From Eupeodes corollae (taxonomy: Eukaryota > Arthropoda > Insecta > Diptera > Syrphidae), in contig NC_079148.1 in assembly GCF_945859685.1 (NCBI RefSeq), forward strand, positions 57,298,421-57,362,420: DNA of 64,000 nt, written 5' to 3'. A model generated the notes under the pieces. The model did not search any database. It saw only the letters and a list, made by a program, of their open reading frames with translations, and was not told the origin of the DNA. Made by a program: the position numbers and the translations under genes. Below are positions 46,229 through 58,501 of this stretch, piece after piece. Position 1 is the stretch's first letter. Each line of letters opens with the position of its first letter.

Positions 46229-46562
46229 ACGGTGATTTTTTAAGAGCTTGAAAACTTTAAAAAAAAACGCATACAATTTGCAAAATCTCATCGATTCTTT
46301 ATTTGAAACGTTAGATTGGTCCATGACATTTACTTTTTAAAGATAATTTCATTTAAATGTTGACCGCGGCTGCGTCTTAGGTGGTCCATTCGGAAAGTCC
46401 AATTTTGGGTAACTTTTTCGAGCATTTCGGCCGGAATAGCCCGAATTTCTTCGGAAATGTTGTCTTCCAAAGCTGGAATAGTTGCTGGCTTATTTGTGTA
46501 GACTTTAGACTTAACGTAGCTCCACAAAAAATAGTCTAAAGGCGTCAAATCGCATGACATGA
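46229..46562 (-). mobile_element. Mariner 3' end, first copy
   Basis: Starts ACGGTGATTTTTTAAGAGCT just inside a TA (46226-46227). Carries the transposase C terminus on the minus strand: DLTPLDYFLWSYVKSKVYTN, IPALEDNISEEIRAIPAEML, NWTFRMDHLRRSRGQHLNEI. Cut off at CGCATGACATG (46550-46562). Confidence 0.82.
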
Positions 46563-46912
46563 CATTACGATGGTAGAGCAGTTGAATAAAGTGGGTCCCC
46601 GATTCCGTCCGTCTGTACGTTTGTCTGTCTGTCCTGGCTTTTACAAACCATTTGGTCTATTGACAAATTTGGACATTAAAGCGCTAGGCGTTTTTTAATT
46701 TATTTAAAGACTAAAAATAACAGTTGACTATACAAATTTTTTGATTATAAGCCGATAATTAAAATTACATTAAAATATCCCCAAAACTTTTTATCTTGAT
46801 TTGGCTCCTATCGGTATAAAAAAAATATTTTTGCATTGCTCCAGAAGGGTACCATTCATAAACCCATTTTTTTTCAAGTTTTCGCAGGAACTTATAAACC
46901 GATTTCAATAAG
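46563..46912. mobile_element. Helentron-like scrap between two mariner copies
   Basis: Contains the microsatellite CCGTCCGTCTGTACGTTTGT then CTGTCTGTCC and AT-rich sequence. Similar in style to 38310 and 60500 but not clearly the same family. Confidence 0.35.
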
Positions 46913-46915
46913 TAA

Positions 46916-48022
46916 ACGGTGATTTTTTAAGAGCTTGAGAACTTTTTTTAAAAAAAAAACGCATAAAATTTGCAAAATCTCATCGATTATTTATTTGAAA
47001 CGTTAGATTGGTCCATGACATTTACTTTTTGAAGATAATTTCATTTAAATGTTGACCGCGGCTGCGTCTTAGGTGGTCCATTCGGAAAGTCCAATTTTGG
47101 GTAACTTTTTCGAGCATTTCGGCCGGAATAGCCCGAATTTCTTCGGAAATGTTGGAATAGTTGCTGGCTTATTTGTGTAGACTTTAGACTTGACGTAGCC
47201 CCACAAAAAATAGTCTAAAGGCGTCAAATCGCATGATCTTGGTGGCCAACTTACCGGTCCATTCCTTAAGATGAATTGTTCTCCGAAGTTTTCCCTCAAA
47301 ATGGCCATAGAATCGCGAGCTGTGTGGCATGTAGCACCATCTTGTTGAAACCACATGTCAACCAAGTTCAGTTCTTCCATTTTTGGCAACAAAAACTTTG
47401 TTAGCATTGAACGATAGCGATCGCCATTCACCGTAACGTTGCGTCCAACAGCATCTTTGAAAAAATACGGTCCAATGATTCCACCAGCGTACAAACCACA
47501 CCAAACAGTGCATTCTTCGGGATGCATGGGCAGTTCTTGAACGGCTTCTGGTTGCTCTTCAATCCAAATGCGGCAATTTTGCTTATTTACGTAGCCATTC
47601 AACCAGAAATGAGCCTCATCGCTGAGCAAAATTTGTCGATAAAAAAGCGGATTTTCTGCCAACTTTTCTAGGACCCATTCACTGAAAATTCGACGTTGTG
47701 GCAGATCGTTCGGCTTCAGTTCTTGCACGAGCTGTATTTTGTACGGTTTTACACCAAGATCTTTGCGTAAAATCTTCCATGTGGTCGAATAACACAAACC
47801 CAATTGCTGCGAACGGCGACGAATCGACATTTCACGGTCTTCAGCAACACTCTCAGAAACAGACGCATTATTCTCTTCTGTACGCACTGTACGCATTCGT
47901 GTGGTTGGTTTAATGTCCAATAAAGTAAACACTTGGTCGATTATGTAGACCATAAATCGGACGTAAAGCGCGAAACACATTTCGAACCGAACACTGATTT
48001 TGGTAATAAAATTCAATGACAT
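46916..48022 (-). pseudogene. Mariner-type transposase, nearly complete, C-terminal frameshift
   Basis: A 317-residue frame (48022-47069): helix-turn-helix region (REMSIRRRSQQLGLCYSTTW, KILRKDLGVKPYKIQ), LVQELKPNDLPQRRIF, first Asp in ILLSDEAHFWLNGYVNKQNC, second in WFQQDGATCHTARDS, third in PPRSCDLTPLDYFLWGYVKS. I count 36 residues between the second and third Asp, between classic mariner (34) and the DD37D group. A 13-bp deletion near 47150, relative to the copy at 46229, shifts the frame so the C-terminal 40 or so residues are replaced. The end at 46916 (ACGGTGATTTTTTAAGAGCT) follows TA. The opposite TIR near 48030-48100 was not found, so the 5' end is lost. Confidence 0.87.
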
Positions 48023-48105
48023 TATTGCATTTTTATAGTTAAAAATAAATAATCTTTTAGTATCCTCTCTAAAACTACATTTTGTATAAAAAAAAAGTTA
48101 TAGCA

Positions 48106-50371
48106 TTTTATGAGCCAAGGTAGAACTTCGGGTTTCCTGAACCAAGGCAAAACAGGAATATGCTGGGAGAAAAAGGTACAAAGTCGAACGGCAAAATCGG
48201 AAGAGTTCGCCAAATCCTTCTCCGACCGAGTTACAAGTAACCTCTCTCGAAGTTCTATGCAACCAACACAATTGCAAAAATGCAATCAGAGAAGCCGCCT
48301 CTGACGTACTGGGTTTCAAGCAGTCACCTACAAGGAACCCCTGGTTTGATGAGTAATGTCGGCAGGCAAATGCTGCCAAACAACAGGCACGTAAAGCGGA
48401 GCTGCGTAAAAGGACGAGAGCTGCTCATGAGCTCTATGAGCAGAAGAGGCGAAAGGAACACCGACTTCTCAGAAGGAAAAAAAGAGAGCATGAGAAGCGT
48501 GCGGTCGAAGATGTTGAGAGTTTTAAAATCAGGAATGAAGTTTGAAAGTTTTTTAACAGATGAAACGAAATTCACAGATACATAAACCTAGAACCGAAGG
48601 AGGCAAAGACGAAAGTGCAAACATCATAGTGGAACCGCAGCCAAGTCTATGCTAAGGATTTGGAAGGACAACTTCTGCAGACTGTATAACGGCGAGGCCG
48701 AACCAAATTCCGTTGTCAGGCAGGATGGTCCATTCAGCATAGACGACGTAAACCAACAATCCCGTCCTCCCGACTTAGACGAAGTAAAGATGGCCATATC
48801 TAAGCTGAAGTCTTTTAAAGCCGCTAGAGCGGATGGCTTGAATTCCGAGCTCTTTAAAGCAGCTGGAGATAAGTTGGTAAGGAGCATTCACCAATTTATC
48901 TGTAAGATGTAAGAGTTTAAATACTTTAATAATATAAATGACTAAATTCAAATAAACATTGAAGACACAATCCAGTAACACTTCGTTTTAAGATATTAGA
49001 AATATGCACATACTCGTATGATCAAGAGAAAACTCTTATTCGTTTTGCAAACGGTCTTAACAAGTTCATTTTAATGTTATTTATTAAACAATGTAAGAAA
49101 AGCTCTACTCATAACAGCATAATCCAATGACGAACACTACTGCTTTTGATGTTTTGTAACAGTTTATTTTTGTTAAGAAGTTTACTTAAGGTTGTGCTGA
49201 TTTTAATTTTAAGAAGTTTGGACGAATAAAATATCCAAATGATTAACTTGTCTTTTTTTTATTTTTGCATGTGAATTCATTTATGAGGTTTCTTAACTTT
49301 AATTTTTTATTGCATGATCATTTTAAGTTTTGCATGACAATTTTAAACTGAATTCAAAGCAAAATATATCAGGAATAAGCCCTACAAATATATGGTCGAA
49401 AGAAAGCATGCCCGACGAATCGAACCTCAGTATTGTTTGCCCGATCCTGAAAAAATGAGACCCTCTAAAAAAAATCTTCTTTGCCGTAATATGTGAACGT
49501 CTAAAGCCCATTGTCAACAACCTGATAGGTGCTTATCAGTGTGGTTTTAGACCAGGAAGGTCCACTGTCGATCAAATATTCACATAACGGTAGATCCTGG
49601 AAAAAACCGAAGAACATCTCGACACATCGACACTCTCCATCTTTTTATCGATTTCATGTTGTGAGTATCAAGGCAGAGGCCGCAAAAACGGGTTTAACGG
49701 TTAATGATGGCAAAACAAAGGACTTACAACACCGACGTTTTCGTCAATACATCACCATCGACAGACGTAACTTTGAAGTAGTCAAGGACTTCGTCTATTC
49801 GTCTACCTAGGCTCCGCTATAAACGCAGAAAACAACACCAGCGCTGTGATCAAACGAGGCATAACTCTTGCTAACCGCTGTTTCTTTGGGCTAAAGAATC
49901 AATTGAGTGGTAAGGTCCTCTCTCAAAAGACCAAAGTGTCGCTATATAAGACCCTTATCATAACCGTTCTGTTATACGGTGCAGAAGCAGGGACTATGAC
50001 AAAAGCGGTTGAAAGCACCTTCGGTCGTTTCAAGAGAAAAGTTCTTCGTGTGATCTACGGTCCCGTATGCATAGAATGGGAGTGGAGGAGAAGATGGGAC
50101 GACGAGCTGTACGGGCTGTACAGTGACGTAGACTTAGACAGAAGGGTAAATGTCCAATGATTAGATGGATGTGTCACGGAAAGTCTTTGAATCCACACCC
50201 ACAGGACAGCGCAGTACAGGAAGACCGCAAAACAGGTGGGGCGCACAAGTGGTGACCTCACCCAATTTGGAGCACGAAACTGGAGACATCTAGCTAGGGA
50301 CCGAGCTAGATGGATAAGTATGTTGGGTGAGGCCCTACTTCACACAGGACTGCCACCTTAAGTAAGTAAGT
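48106..50371 (+). pseudogene. RTE LINE copy 2 (5'-truncated, broken)
   Basis: Starts in the region joining endonuclease and RT, with the same order as 18310-20255. It has KRTRAAHELYEQKRR-like text near 48410, MLRIWKDNFCRLYNGEAEPN and PPDLDEVKMAISKLKS (48649 on), and a break at 48909. It resumes at 49388 (SEESMPDE-like, IVCPI). GFRPG..STVDQIF follows near 49550, then a deleted catalytic core, TLIITVLLYGAEAG and FKRKVLRVIYGPVCIEWEW (49846-50160). It ends GCCACCTTAAGTAAGTAAGT. Many stops and frameshifts; no YADD remains. Confidence 0.85.
48909..49387. mobile_element. About 480-bp insertion inside RTE copy 2
   Basis: RTE sequence is continuous in copy 1 (ATCTGCAAAATTTGGTCGG, 19095) but separated here between ATCTGTAAGAT (48908) and ATATGGTCGAAAG (49388). 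The insert is AT-rich, without coding or obvious TIRs, and of unknown type. Confidence 0.6.
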
Positions 50372-51255
50372 ATAGCATTTCAAGAGGTATTATGTTTTTT
50401 GAGTTCACTCGGTACTATGAGCTAACGCAAACCCCATTAAAATAACTTTAAAAATAGGCTGCAATCGGAATATGTTTTTAAAATTCTAAGTGAACAACAT
50501 TCTGGTTGGTTAGAATTCTGTAATTTTAACTTCTGTAAATAGTTGTGAAAAATAAAAATTATTTAGATGATTTAAAGAATTGATCATTGTTTTACATTTT
50601 TCTTTTAGCCCATTTTAACACTTGTTTCTAGTTTTCAAAAAATAAAATTAAGACTAAGGTTTTGTTTTTTAAAAATATGAACCGGAATAAAATCAAAAGT
50701 ATTCGTTCTGGTCGACAATTTATGTGGAGAATATTTAAAATTGTAATTTTAAAAAAAATGTTTAAATTCTGAACACATTTTTACGTTGATCACTTTCTAT
50801 TTTATCAATATGAACGAAATAGTATGAATGGCGCTCGTACAAAACAAGTTCCTTCAAGAATTGGCTTGACAAAAGAAACATACCGAATTTGAATAACATA
50901 TGGATGATGGAAGTTTCGGGAAAATCTTTTGACGAAATCAAGTGTTTTGTTAGTTTTTTTAAATTAAAATTATTGTTATCCGTAAACGTTATTATTGAGT
51001 TTAGTACAACAAAACCAATATAATATCGTTACGTTTGCTTTGTAAAACGCAAATTTCTTACATTTGTCAATATTTAAAATCAAAGGACTTTCATTCCTAA
51101 AATTGGTTAAGATTGTTCGATTGTAGCTTTTTAGAGTCCTTGTTTACATACAAAGATGGTATCAAAACGGCGATTTCTAGCGTTAATTGAGTCGCCAAGG
51201 GCTGCTTGCGACTGCCAACTTTCCCTACCCATGTACCCATCTACAGTCCTTGATG
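50372..51255. other. AT-rich spacer, nothing recognised
   Basis: No motif-bearing frame, RNA gene or clear repeat. Confidence 0.45.
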
Positions 51256-51420
51256 ATGTTAATAATTCAAAATATCTTTAAATCATCTGCATAAATTTAC
51301 TATATAGACTTATTTTAAACAGAAGGAAAATCCTTAATAAATAAAATAAATAGCAATGGACCAAATTGACTCCCTTGAGGTACACCAGAAATGACTTTAC
51401 ATTAGATTAGAATAGAAAAT
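51256..51420 (-). pseudogene. Jockey-like RT scrap
   Basis: The minus strand reads GVPQGSQFGPLLFILFIKDF (about 51395-51335) and, after a stop and gap, FIYADDLKIF (about 51300-51270): reverse transcriptase motifs B and C only. Confidence 0.7.
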
Positions 51421-51675
51421 AAATGCATTTATATACAAAATTCAGTTATACAATAAATAATTACAAGTCTTTTAAGACCTAGTTTTAAAATTGTCGGTCA
51501 GATTGTCAGAATATGAATTCTGATAGTGAAACAAACAAAACAACAAAGATAAAAAGTGAGATTAAATGTATTAATAAAATTAAATTACTGGGAATTACTT
51601 TTAAACAAGTTTATATAAACCAATTTTTTTAATTTTCAATGTAAAGATACAGTAAAAAGGAAAAGAAAAAAAAGA

Positions 51676-53330
51676 TCAAACCAATTTAATGCACTGGAAG
51701 AATTTAAAGCTCTGTGTAAGAATTCTTTTTCTGTAAGCCATTGCACATTGGAGGAATTTGTAAAGTCTATCCCAGCCTTGTGCTTCATTAAGGGTTTGGA
51801 TTACATCTTCAGCTTCAAATTGGTTCTTCCCAAAAATGTCCTGACGAATTTCTTGGGTAATTGGACAAAATCCTAAAAAGTGTCCGATATTCTCTCTGTC
51901 ATGGGTGTTGCAGAGTTGGCACTAGATAAAGGTCTGGTCTGTGAGGTATGTAGTTCAGAAAAAGTATCGCACCTCTGGCGCTCTGGCTCGTAGTATTCAA
52001 GAAATCATATCAGTTGGGTAGTTTGATTCTCCAAGATTAAACTCAAACTTAGAAGCTTCTTTACTGCGATGTTTTGGCCTGGTTGATGAAAATTTGCCGA
52101 TATTTCTTATCCAATTTCGCAAAAAAGTGAGTAAAGCCTTCCTTTAAAACCCGTTAGATTATCCAAATCAAATTCGATCGATTCACCCGTCAAATTTGCA
52201 AAATCGATCCAAGTTTATACAAAATTAAGCCGATTTATGATGATAAATTTTAATTCTCTATTAACCAGCCTTGATGAATCCAATCGGAGTATTTTGACAA
52301 CGTAATCAAATTGAGTCTTGAGAGTGTCGATGAACAACGGTGGAAAACCTGTTTCGATATGAAGCAAATTATTAGGCATTGTTGATGGGAAAGCAAAGAC
52401 TCGCTTCAAAAAGAAACGTAATAATTTGTCCACATCCTCATACTCTTTGTAGCCCCACACTTGAGAGGAGTAAAGCATAATAGATTTTGCCACAGCTTGA
52501 AGCAGTTTATATTTTGCTGAGTGGTGGATGGATTTATTTGTAATGCCGTTTTTCCAGAAAACGATGAGGGCAGCCTTCGCCTCCTGAAGTTTTAACTTGA
52601 TATGTTCTTTCATACAAAGGTTACTTGTTATGGTAACACCGAGGTATGTAACTTCCTTAGTAACTTGAACTTCCTGATCCTGGTACTTCCATTTTTCATA
52701 ACTAGCGTATCTTCCGTGTCCTTTTCTGAAGATCATTATGTTAGATTTGCTAAGGTTGACTGATAAATTCCATGTATCGCAGTATTTTCCAAGTTTGACG
52801 ATCATTTCTTGGAGTTGGTCTGGGGATTCCGATAAAAGTACGATATCATCAGCATACAATAAGCCCGGGACATTTCCTCCTACCGTGTGCTCCACTAAAT
52901 GCTCAATAAATATATTGAATAATAGAGTACTCAAAGCACATCTTTGTTTTAGGCCCATTGAAGATTTGAAATCTTCGGAAAGACATTCTCCATCCCAAAC
53001 GGCTATTGAATCTTTCATTACATGACACTATCATGTCTATCTCTAAGATATGACAAAATCCACATTACGAAACGGTCATAAAGATCAATTTTACTTAAGT
53101 TATTGAGAAAAATTTCAAGGCTTAATTTGTCAAATGCTTTGATAGTGTCTATATATTCGCAATCGACATAAGAGAGTTTTTCGAAGTCATCCAAACAAAA
53201 AGTAAAGTATTGTAATAAATTACTAATTTTATTATTTTGCATAATTGTCAAAAAACTTGAATTTAATTCAACCAAGTTTATTGAACTTATTTTAATAAAC
53301 TTTTCCATCATAAATATACACACGTAAATT
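51676..53330 (-). pseudogene. Non-LTR reverse transcriptase with C-terminal zinc knuckle (clade unknown)
   Basis: 53323-53018 holds the catalytic-domain start (IKAFDKLSLEIFLNNLSKID). 53018-52215 is a 267-codon frame with GLKQRCALSTLLFNIFIEHL, the active site LLYADDIVLLSE and SVNLSKSNIMIF. It also has TYLGVTITSN and KSIMLYSSQVWGYK, a typical thumb and connector. Further frames carry APEVRYFF and a knuckle CQLCNTHDRENIGHFLGFC (about 51935-51880; C-x2-C-x3-H.. H..C), then a C terminus ending FFQCIKLV and TGA at 51676. Q-to-R in GLKQGC and frame breaks near 53018, 52215 and 51950 show decay. The endonuclease part is missing (5' truncation). Confidence 0.8.
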
Positions 53331-54499
53331 ATTTCATAGACTTACATTAATTAGACTCCTTGAATCTCCATGACATTCTTCATGTCAAAATTGAGTGGCA
53401 TGTTTCAAAATCTATTTATTACGGTTACGGAAAATAACACTTTCATCAATTGATTTTGTTGCAATATATGTACATTTTATTCTACGACGAATGCATTTTA
53501 TTTTGAAGAATACTTGAGATGCGGTGTCAGATAAATGGTAGTAGTTTCTGATTGATGTCACCTATTGCCCCGTGCACATCATGAAAATCCTCTTGGGTAA
53601 TCGATTAACGCGATAAGGGCTTCTGAAGATTGTATCGTGTCTATATAGTATTTACGTAAGCTCATGTGCATAACTATACATCTTTTGTTTCATACGTAGG
53701 GCTTATGTATTAAATAAATAAAATGGTTTCGTAAGTGCACTAAGGTTTATCAGTCAAGTTGATTGCTGGATGGTTGAGCGAAGTGTCGACATATAAAAAT
53801 CGATTTAAATATAAATATATTTTTAGAAGCAGACATGGTAAAATATACATCATAATACGAGCAACAGTTTGAAGAAAATTCAGTGCGCATTTATTTCGTC
53901 CCAAGAAAATGATTGCCACTTGTGTATAAAAATATCAAAACAGCTTAGCACTTTAGAATCACCCTTAATAATTTATTGTCAATTGATAGGCATTGCTGCT
54001 TCTTGATTCGTATTTACCCTTAAATACGTTTACTTAAATAATGTCTAAACTATATTTACCTATAGAATGGTTATAAATAATTGGGGCTCATAAATACTTG
54101 GTAAATGGGGGTTTGTTTTGCTTTTGATTTATTCTTTTATAAAAGGTTCTCGAAGTCGAAGGATTATTCAAATGTACAATTGACATTTGGTTAGGTTACA
54201 GAAATAATACGTCATTGAGTAACGATATGTTGATGGCACGATAACATCGATGATTTTGAAAATTACCCATTTCTATGGGATTTGAGTTTGGACAGCTCAA
54301 ACACACACGAAACAAAAATACTATTAGGTTGTAGGATCTTAAAATGAATCAATCAATCTTAATAGTGTTCTTTTAAAAATGAGGTACTGTTTTTCTACAA
54401 TGTCCTATAGCTGGTCGATATTCTAATAATTTGGAAGCAAGCGTTTTTAGCACAATTATCCAACAACGATCGAACAATAAATCGATGGAACTAGGCAGC
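53331..54499. other. AT-rich spacer, nothing recognised
   Basis: No frame with motifs and no repeat found. Ends near the hAT element's left border. Confidence 0.45.
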
Positions 54500-57135
54500 G
54501 AGATTTAAAATCCCGGACTTTCCCGGACAAATTAGAATCCAAAAAACAGTACAAAACGAGGACACAAATACATTATACTTTTTAAAAAAAAAATCTGTTT
54601 TATTTGGGTATTTCAGTTTTTTTTAAATAATAAAAATAAATTAATTAATTTATAAATAGTTACATATCTAGTTACATATTATTTAGGTACATCTGTCATC
54701 ATATTTCATAGGAACATTTCATATTTTGTATACGTTAAGTTATTAACATTTAGCACATTATATACATTTTTATACATTGCATAAATAATGAAATTTAAAA
54801 TATAAAAAAAAATGTTTAAGGTACCCCGTAGGTTGGATATTTTATAAATACATACCTACATAGTTAACTAACTGAAAAGATTTTTGGGAATGATCTATTC
54901 TAATTGTATTTTTCATTGCTTCTAATTTTGTTAAGTATTTCACTATCGCTTGACATTAAAGAATCGTAAAAAGATTCGCAACTCAATGCTTGAAAATTAA
55001 ATTTTGTTAAAATTATGCCTTTTACAGTGTCGGGTACCAATTTGATTCTTTCTTTTGTCCACTGCGAATTAATCAAAGAAAAAACTCTTTTAACATCGGT
55101 ATTGTGACTAGGAATTGCGAAATAAAACTCCGCAATTTTAATTAATTCACTGTATAATTCTATGGAGGTACAACTTTTAAAAATTCAGTCCATTTTGTGT
55201 TTACATTAGTTTCATCACAAGGAGAAAGGTTATCCATATAGTGCTTGAGATTACAAAATTGATCAAATAACGCACTGTCCCTGACAGTAACACCTTTTTC
55301 CTGAATATAAATCAAACATGGTTCAACTGATTCCCACGTTACGTTTTTATCATTGAACTGCATCCACGAAAAAACTTTAAATTTTTCGAAAGGTTTTAGC
55401 CAGGATTCAATATATTTGACAGTTACATTATAGAGGTTATTGGTATCAATTTTAAATTTGTTTACTTTTTCTTGTAAACCAGATTCAACAAGCTTTTTCA
55501 TGATAGATTTAATTTTGATAGGAATAAAATTACTATTGATTCGCTCTTGTATATTGCTTACAATATTTTGTAAAACTTTCACAGTCTCAATAATAGATAT
55601 ATCTTGTTTTTCAAGTTTTTGAATATTAAAATTAAAAATAGACATAAGAGAATGAACTAGAAATAAATACGCCTCACTCAAATCATCTTTGAAGAATTCA
55701 ATCAATATTTTTGGTGGGTTCTCAACTTCTTCGAAATAGGATTTTAAGACTTCAAACATGAGTAAAAGCCATTCCACTGCAGGATATAAAGAAAGCCATC
55801 TGGTCTTTGAATGGTATAAAAGTGGCTTGTATTCATTGTCAAGGAATTCAGCAAAATCTCGAAGTCTTTCCGTTCTGACAGTATATATAGAGAAGTAGTT
55901 ATATATTTTAACAATGATTATATCAACATCAACGGAGAGAGTATCACATCCGTGAAAGATTGCATTGTTCAATACATGTGGTTGGCAGCCTACACCGATC
56001 ATATTTTGGTTTACTAATAATTTCAACTTCGAATACACATTATTCGAACCTTTTCTCTGTCGGCCACCGAAGTTGGTATTGCAGTTATCCGCACAAAATC
56101 CAATACATTTTGTTAATAAATTATTTTTTGTAAAAGTTTTTACAATCAGCTGGGTTATAGTGTCGGATTTTTCATTTTTTTCGAATGCAAGATCCAGAAT
56201 CTTGCTTTTAGTTCCACCATTTTTAAAATCGTAATATCTTATTAAAACAGGGAACATTTTCAAGGCTAAATGGTTACTAGCATCTGTTTGAGCACTTATG
56301 AAAGCAATTGTTTTTAAATCACATATTCACATAGTACCTGTGATATAGAAAAAGGGGCAATAACGTTGGTGATTATCGCAGTAGCCTTAGTTCGTGCACA
56401 GGACAGTTGCTTGCAAATGTTTGAGTCGAAGTATATCTTTTGGTTTAATTTAATGGTGCAATCGAGTGAATTGAATGATTGGTGATTAAAAACAGTGTGG
56501 TATGCAAATGTTGCCTCTGCTGCCTTTAAATGTTTTTGGTCAGCTGCCGGTCGCGTTGTGTTGACGCTCGTAAATTTTTGGAATGTTTTTCGGACTTAAC
56601 GTGATCTTCTTTATTTGCAATTGAAATTGTACAATTACAAATGGAGCAGCACACCTCCCAGTAAAAGAAGTAAACTTTGTCCTCAAATCTTCATTAAAAG
56701 TACATTTTCGTCTTGGCATTGCATTGTGAGCAGCTAAAAGCATAATTATTTAATTTAAAACACAACTCTCGTATTTGCAAAATTTTATCTTTTACCTTTA
56801 ACACTCTTTTATAATAAAAAAATTGTTTTCTTTACGCCCACAAAATTAAATGAAAAACAAAAACATTTAGGTGCAAATCCAATCCACCAACTAAAAAAGA
56901 TGACATTGACGTTTGACAGCCAAAAAATTCTGTTTGTCTAAATTCTGTTCAATGAAATTCTGTTCGTTTTGATTTTCTCTTTCAAAATGATTAGTTCTGT
57001 TTATTTCTTTAATCTTATTAGTCGCGATTGAGTTTAAGAATAAGAAATACATAAAGAATATTAAAAAACTTTTTTTTACTGATGAAAAGAGGACAATCCC
57101 GGACAATTAGCAAAAACTATCCCGTACGTTCCCCG
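54500..57135 (-). mobile_element. hAT transposon with BED finger, decayed
   Basis: Contains the transposase below. CCCGGACAAATTAG (about 54515) and CCCGGACAATTAG (about 57095) lie near both ends but in the same orientation. Possible outer ends are TAGGCAGCGAG (left) and the complement of GGCAACGCTA (right); I could not confirm TIRs or an 8-bp duplication. Borders are approximate. Confidence 0.6.
55160..56722 (-). pseudogene. hAT transposase with BED-type finger (broken)
   Basis: Begins MPRRKCTFNEDLRTKF at 56722. After a frameshift comes a BED-like finger: CSICNCTISIANKEDHVKSE then KH (C-x2-C..H-x4-H). Next AAEATFAYHTVFNHQSFNS and DCTIKLNQKIYFDSNI, CARTKATAIITNVIAPFS, with several stops to 56264. 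The catalytic core is a clean 367-codon frame (56263-55160): FPVLIRYYDFKNGG, GFCADNCNTNFGGRQRKGSN, HVLNNAIFHGCDTL, YNYFSIYTVRTERLRDF and HSKTRWLSLYPAVEWLL (the conserved hAT RW). The C-terminal dimerisation part is missing or beyond the stop at 55160. Relic, though with a well preserved centre. Confidence 0.85.
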
Positions 57136-57509
57136 CATAGGTTAAAAAGAGTACATGTCGGATGGCAACGCTAGATAATAGAACTTACGTCATGAATTTT
57201 TTCTTTCATTTAAAGATTGTTTTTTACTTTTTAAGAATTATGTGACAAATATTCATTGAAACGGATTTTCAATTTTAACGTGATTTATAAAAAAAAACAT
57301 TTTTAGAAATTCTCATAATATATGGATATTATTGTCATCATTAAATAATTGTTGTATATTATGTTATTATATATTAATCAAGGTAAATTATGCAAAATAT
57401 TGGCTTACCTTAGCAATCGTATATTTAATTATATAAACTTATAGAGTAAAATATTGCAAGACTTCTAAGTAAAAGGTAGTGAATTTTTTTTGATGGAAGT
57501 AGGGATGCG
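57136..57509. other. AT-rich spacer, nothing recognised
   Basis: No frame or repeat supported. Confidence 0.45.
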
Positions 57510-57625
57510 CGTGTTTCCAGGGTTGGGCCCAAAAACTCATCTGTCAATAATTGCACAGCTGTTTCACTAAATCTTTACAATTTTCGAAAATCTTCACCTA
57601 TCTATCGATTTAAAACAAAATTGTT
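57510..57625 (-). pseudogene. Harbinger transposase N-terminal scrap
   Basis: The minus strand reads IGEDFRKL-stop-RFSETAVQLLTDEF then LGP, matching GDDFRRLYRFSEEGVRLFTE in the complete element at 62741. It is a second, diverged copy with a stop. A Ser/Asp-rich plus-strand stretch follows (57890-58030: FESDESEESNNSILSLLNL) after an acceptor-like ATTTGCAG; its origin is unknown. Confidence 0.65.
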
Positions 57626-58029
57626 CAGAAACTCGGCCATTTTAGCCGCGTTTAATTATCACCGTGATCTGATCCGGATCAGATCATGATAATAAAACAG
57701 CATTGGATCATCATATTTTTTATTATTTAAAGTTTGGTAGCAGTGTCAAATTCGTTCTTTCAAAAGTGACATTTCGAAGCAAAAAAAATATAAACAAATA
57801 CCCAAAATGGAAGCTGCTGTGGTTGATCGAAGTATTCATTTTAATTTTTATTTCTTTTCTCTATTAAAAACTTGTATAATTTGCAGTTTTTATTTGAAAG
57901 TGATGAAAGCGAAGAATCAAACAATTCAATTTTATCCCTATTGAATCTTATCGATGATGATTCAAGTTCCAGTTGTAGCTCCACAACTTCTGAAAATGTG
58001 AAATCACAAAAATCAAAAAATGTTGAAAA

Positions 58030-58215
58030 CACGTTTACATGGGATTTTTTTGAAATCATTCTTTAAATTAAAAATGGTTGTAAGAAACACTTAGGTGACA
58101 TAAATTAGAACTCAGAACCATCTTAACCATCTCAATAAAGAGAGTAGTTTTGAAATGACAGTGGTTTGTATGTAAATGAAATGACGGTGGGTTGTATGTA
58201 ACACTTTTAAGAATT
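58030..58215. mobile_element. MITE copy related to 9389-9870
   Basis: Shares ACATGGGATTTTTTTGAAAT, AAGAAACACTTAGGTGACAT, AAGAGAGTAGTTTTGAAATG and ACAGTGGTTTGTATGTAA with 9575-9716. A second end follows (GAAATGACGGTGGGTTGTAT). Non-coding. Confidence 0.8.
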
Positions 58216-58501
58216 TTGACATAAATTATGTCAAATATACATTTTTTTGGACTTAATTATTTGAATTTCACCAAAAAATTAATCTAATTATTTCATGGAT
58301 TATATACCAAATAAATAAATATAAAGCTTCTCGCTTTTTATTTAAAAAATATTTTATTTCAGTCAAATTAAAATATTTATATGGCAATACAGTTTTATTT
58401 AATTTGTTTGCAATGATACCAACATTTACATGTGAAATCACAAAGATAGAGCGCTCCTTGTTGTGAAAAAAAGAATTAAATTTTGGATCTCAAATTGAGA
58501 T

